NCBI RefSeq assembly: GCF_007741475.1
Contig: NZ_CP036261.1
Span: forward strand, 6,077,798-6,141,797
From: Rosistilla ulvae
GTDB lineage: Bacteria; Planctomycetota; Planctomycetia; Pirellulales; Pirellulaceae
Length of the DNA: 64,000 nucleotides
Direction: 5' to 3'
Of the stretch, positions 62,151-64,000 are shown piece after piece. Position 1 is the stretch's first letter. Every line of letters starts with the position of its first letter. The position numbers were made by a program, and so were the translations under genes. Below the pieces are notes generated by a model. That model did no database searches. It had not been told where the DNA came from and worked only from the letters and a program-made list of their open reading frames with translations.

Positions 62151-63329
62151 ATGACGCACACATTCGCTTCTCCCACCTCGCTGAGCGCCTGGCTGTTCGT
62201 GATCGCATCGCTGACGTGCGATCCGTCTCGCGCTCTCTCGGCGGAAGATTTGGTCGAACCGGTGGAGCAGCGACTGGATCTGCAGATCGATCGTCTGGGA
62301 GCGTCCAGCTATCGGATGCGCGAACGAACGTCGCGAGCCTTTGTCGCCGCCGGGGATACGGCGATCGAACCGCTCCGCTTGGGGCTGGACAGCGACGACG
62401 CGGAGATTCGCTTGCAGTGTCAGCGGTTGCTGATCGAGATTCGGGAACGCCGGACCGCGCGCGAGTTGCAACATCTACTCTTCGAATACGATCCCCACCA
62501 CGACTACCAATTGCCCGGCTGGCAACCGTTCGCCGCCGCCTGTGGCGACGACGCTTCGGCTCGCGGGTTGTTCAACCGCCTGTTGCAACGCGACGGTTCG
62601 TTCATGGCGTGGCTGCAACGCGTTTACGACGATCCAAGCTATGACATCGAAAACCAACTGGAAGACCAACAGCGTTACCTCTCCCCCGACGCCCAACGGT
62701 TGAATTCGGGAGACCTGTTGACCTGGAGCATGTTATTGCTGGCGGGAACCAATGCAAAGATCTGCCAAGTTCCAGTGCTGGGCAGCCATATCCGTTGCGG
62801 GTTGCAGTGCGGCCCCACGATTCACAGTTTGAAGCATGGCAACAACAGCACCGCGACGATGCGATTGGTGCGCAGCTGGCTGCAGCGTCAGGCGAGCACG
62901 GCGGCGACGCGGTCGACGTTGCGAATCGCAATGCTCTACGATTGCGACCAAATCGCAGAACGATTGGCCAACAAGACACTCGACGAAAACCACGCCTCGC
63001 CCGCATCGGTACAGACGGCGTTATTCTTTCTTGTCGCCCACCATCCGCAAGCGGCTGGATCTCGGTTGACCGACGCCCTGCAGGATCAACGCGTCTGTCA
63101 GGTATGGCAGATCGCATCGCGACGCCGTCGCGCAATCCAAACGCAAGTCCGCGACACGGCGTTGGCACTGCTGTTGCATTTGCGAGGCGTCGACCCGCGA
63201 ACGGTCGGCTTTCGCGACCTGCAAGCCGACCCGATCACGATCTACGGCGAACAGACGCTCGGCTTTGAAAACGAACAAGAGCGGGATGCTGCTCACGACT
63301 TGGGACAGCGTCTGCTGGCAGGCAGATAA
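62151..63329 (+). CDS. Secreted protein with HEAT-like repeats, unknown function
   Basis: The ATG at 62151 gives 392 residues with a signal peptide (SLSAWLFVIASLTCDPSRAL, cleaved near LSA-EDL). The mature N-terminus (DLQIDRLGASSYRMRERTSR, AFVAAGDTAIEPLRLGLDSD, DAEIRLQCQRLLIEIRER) reads as HEAT-type helical pairs, common in planctomycete secreted proteins. The rest is helical with several cysteines. No catalytic motif seen. Stand-alone; convergent with the next gene. Confidence 0.72.
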   Translation: MTHTFASPTSLSAWLFVIASLTCDPSRALSAEDLVEPVEQRLDLQIDRLGASSYRMRERTSRAFVAAGDTAIEPLRLGLDSDDAEIRLQCQRLLIEIRERRTARELQHLLFEYDPHHDYQLPGWQPFAAACGDDASARGLFNRLLQRDGSFMAWLQRVYDDPSYDIENQLEDQQRYLSPDAQRLNSGDLLTWSMLLLAGTNAKICQVPVLGSHIRCGLQCGPTIHSLKHGNNSTATMRLVRSWLQRQASTAATRSTLRIAMLYDCDQIAERLANKTLDENHASPASVQTALFFLVAHHPQAAGSRLTDALQDQRVCQVWQIASRRRRAIQTQVRDTALALLLHLRGVDPRTVGFRDLQADPITIYGEQTLGFENEQERDAAHDLGQRLLAGR

Positions 63330-63342
63330 TCTGACGGGGCTA

Positions 63343-64000
63343 TCATTCCTCGTCGGAATAATGATTCGGTAGCCCTTGGAACGCTGCGGCATCGGACAGC
63401 AATTCGTCTAACAATTCGTGGGCTCGATGCGGCGATTCCGTTTCCGATTCGCACGCTTTTTCATAGCTTTCGAAGAAGTTTTCTTCGGCCTGATGGCTCG
63501 ACAATTGGCTGAACATCGATGTCACTTGCGTCGACAGCGCGTTCGCCCGGCGGACGACTTCATTCAAGCGTTCGGTACAGTTTCCCAACAGTGTTTCGGC
63601 ACGCTTGCGTATCTGACGCTCGGTTTCCGCCGCGGCTTGGGTTTGAGAGCGTTGCTGCTGTGTCTGCTGCAGTTCTTCGCGCAACTGCTTGGTTTGCGAT
63701 CGCAGCTGCTGTAGAAAACTTGCGGTTCGTTGTCGTTTGGCGCGTTCGCGCTGGAACAGTTCTCGGGTCGAGGCAAGCTGGCCGTTGAGATCATCCATGG
63801 CACGCGCATGTTCGCGATCGCGCCGTGCACTCTCCTGTTCAAAGCGAACCTGCAAATCTTGCAGCTGTTGGGACGTCGTTTGCAACGTCTGTTCCAGCTG
63901 TTCGATCCGCTGTTGTTGCCATTGGGTCTGTTGAGCATGTTGGGCATCGTTGGCGGCAAGTGTTTCATGCCGCATCAAATCAACGATTTCACGGTTTTCG
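63343..64000 (-). CDS. Coiled-coil protein, N-terminus beyond the window edge
   Basis: The frame continues to the window end without a certain start (ENREIVDLMRHETLAAND at the edge), so the gene is probably partial. The visible 219 residues are almost wholly heptad-type coiled coil rich in Gln, Glu and Arg (WQQQRIEQLEQTLQTTSQQL, REELQQTQQQRSQTQAAAE) with an acidic tail (ELLDELLSDAAAFQGLPNHY). A structural or scaffold role is possible; no family was recognised. Confidence 0.65.
   Translation of the reverse strand, partial: ENREIVDLMRHETLAANDAQHAQQTQWQQQRIEQLEQTLQTTSQQLQDLQVRFEQESARRDREHARAMDDLNGQLASTRELFQRERAKRQRTASFLQQLRSQTKQLREELQQTQQQRSQTQAAAETERQIRKRAETLLGNCTERLNEVVRRANALSTQVTSMFSQLSSHQAEENFFESYEKACESETESPHRAHELLDELLSDAAAFQGLPNHYSDEE

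Overview
The window looks like a chromosomal segment from a planctomycete, most likely family Pirellulaceae (Rhodopirellula/Rosistilla-like). The signs are a DUF1559 prepilin-like protein with GFTLVELL start and a C-terminal H-G-G-x-N-F-A-L-A-D motif, a Ser/Thr kinase with a one-off C-terminal domain, LL-diaminopimelate aminotransferase, many large secreted proteins without clear families, moderately GC-rich DNA and several short palindromic repeat families. No rRNA is present; one tRNA-like gene is seen.

Layout. 0-6 kb: a two-gene operon resembling dgcN-dgcA (D-glutamate catabolism), a divergent XylR-type regulator and a secreted FAD oxidoreductase with a golvesin-like tail. 6-16 kb: a lipoprotein/DUF1559 pair, secreted proteins of unknown role, an outer-membrane barrel candidate, a Ser/Thr kinase and a 919-residue secreted protein. 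16-22.7 kb: housekeeping genes (a sigma-70 factor with a tandemly duplicated gene tail, a sugar phosphate isomerase-like protein, dapL, purE-purK, ppk2). 22.7-26.5 kb: a small island bounded by a near-perfect 60-bp direct repeat of the ppk2 3' end; it holds a RAYT-type transposase with REP-like palindromes, two helix-turn-helix proteins and a tRNA-Val-like sequence. 26.5-43.6 kb: ordinary genes (DUF1569, thioredoxin-like, an 81-bp minisatellite, a quinone-reductase-like enzyme, a solitary DUF5682 protein, gcvP, an acyltransferase-like protein, a giant FtsX-type permease, a LuxR-type regulator with a degenerate receiver, a HAD phosphatase, DUF3754). 43.8-47.9 kb: an Mla-like lipid transport operon whose ATPase subunit has lost every catalytic motif.

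The most unusual region is 48.4-52.75 kb. Small plus-strand genes (two conserved hypotheticals, an EamA transporter, a zinc-ribbon protein, an antitoxin/ParE-toxin pair) are each followed within a few to about 90 bases by a related imperfect inverted-repeat element that starts near a YAAC box and ends near GTTRRRY. This is the architecture of integron gene cassettes and attC sites. No integrase is visible, so it would be a CALIN (cluster of attC sites lacking an integrase). Most of the sites are unusually long (about 210 bp) and one is interrupted by a 137-bp palindromic insertion with a 7-bp target duplication.

53-64 kb: a DHDPS-family aldolase, a YjaB-like acetyltransferase, a TetR-MFP-RND efflux operon with twin operator boxes and a probable ATT start codon, a GlmU-like sugar nucleotidyltransferase, and two proteins of unknown function, the last cut by the window edge.
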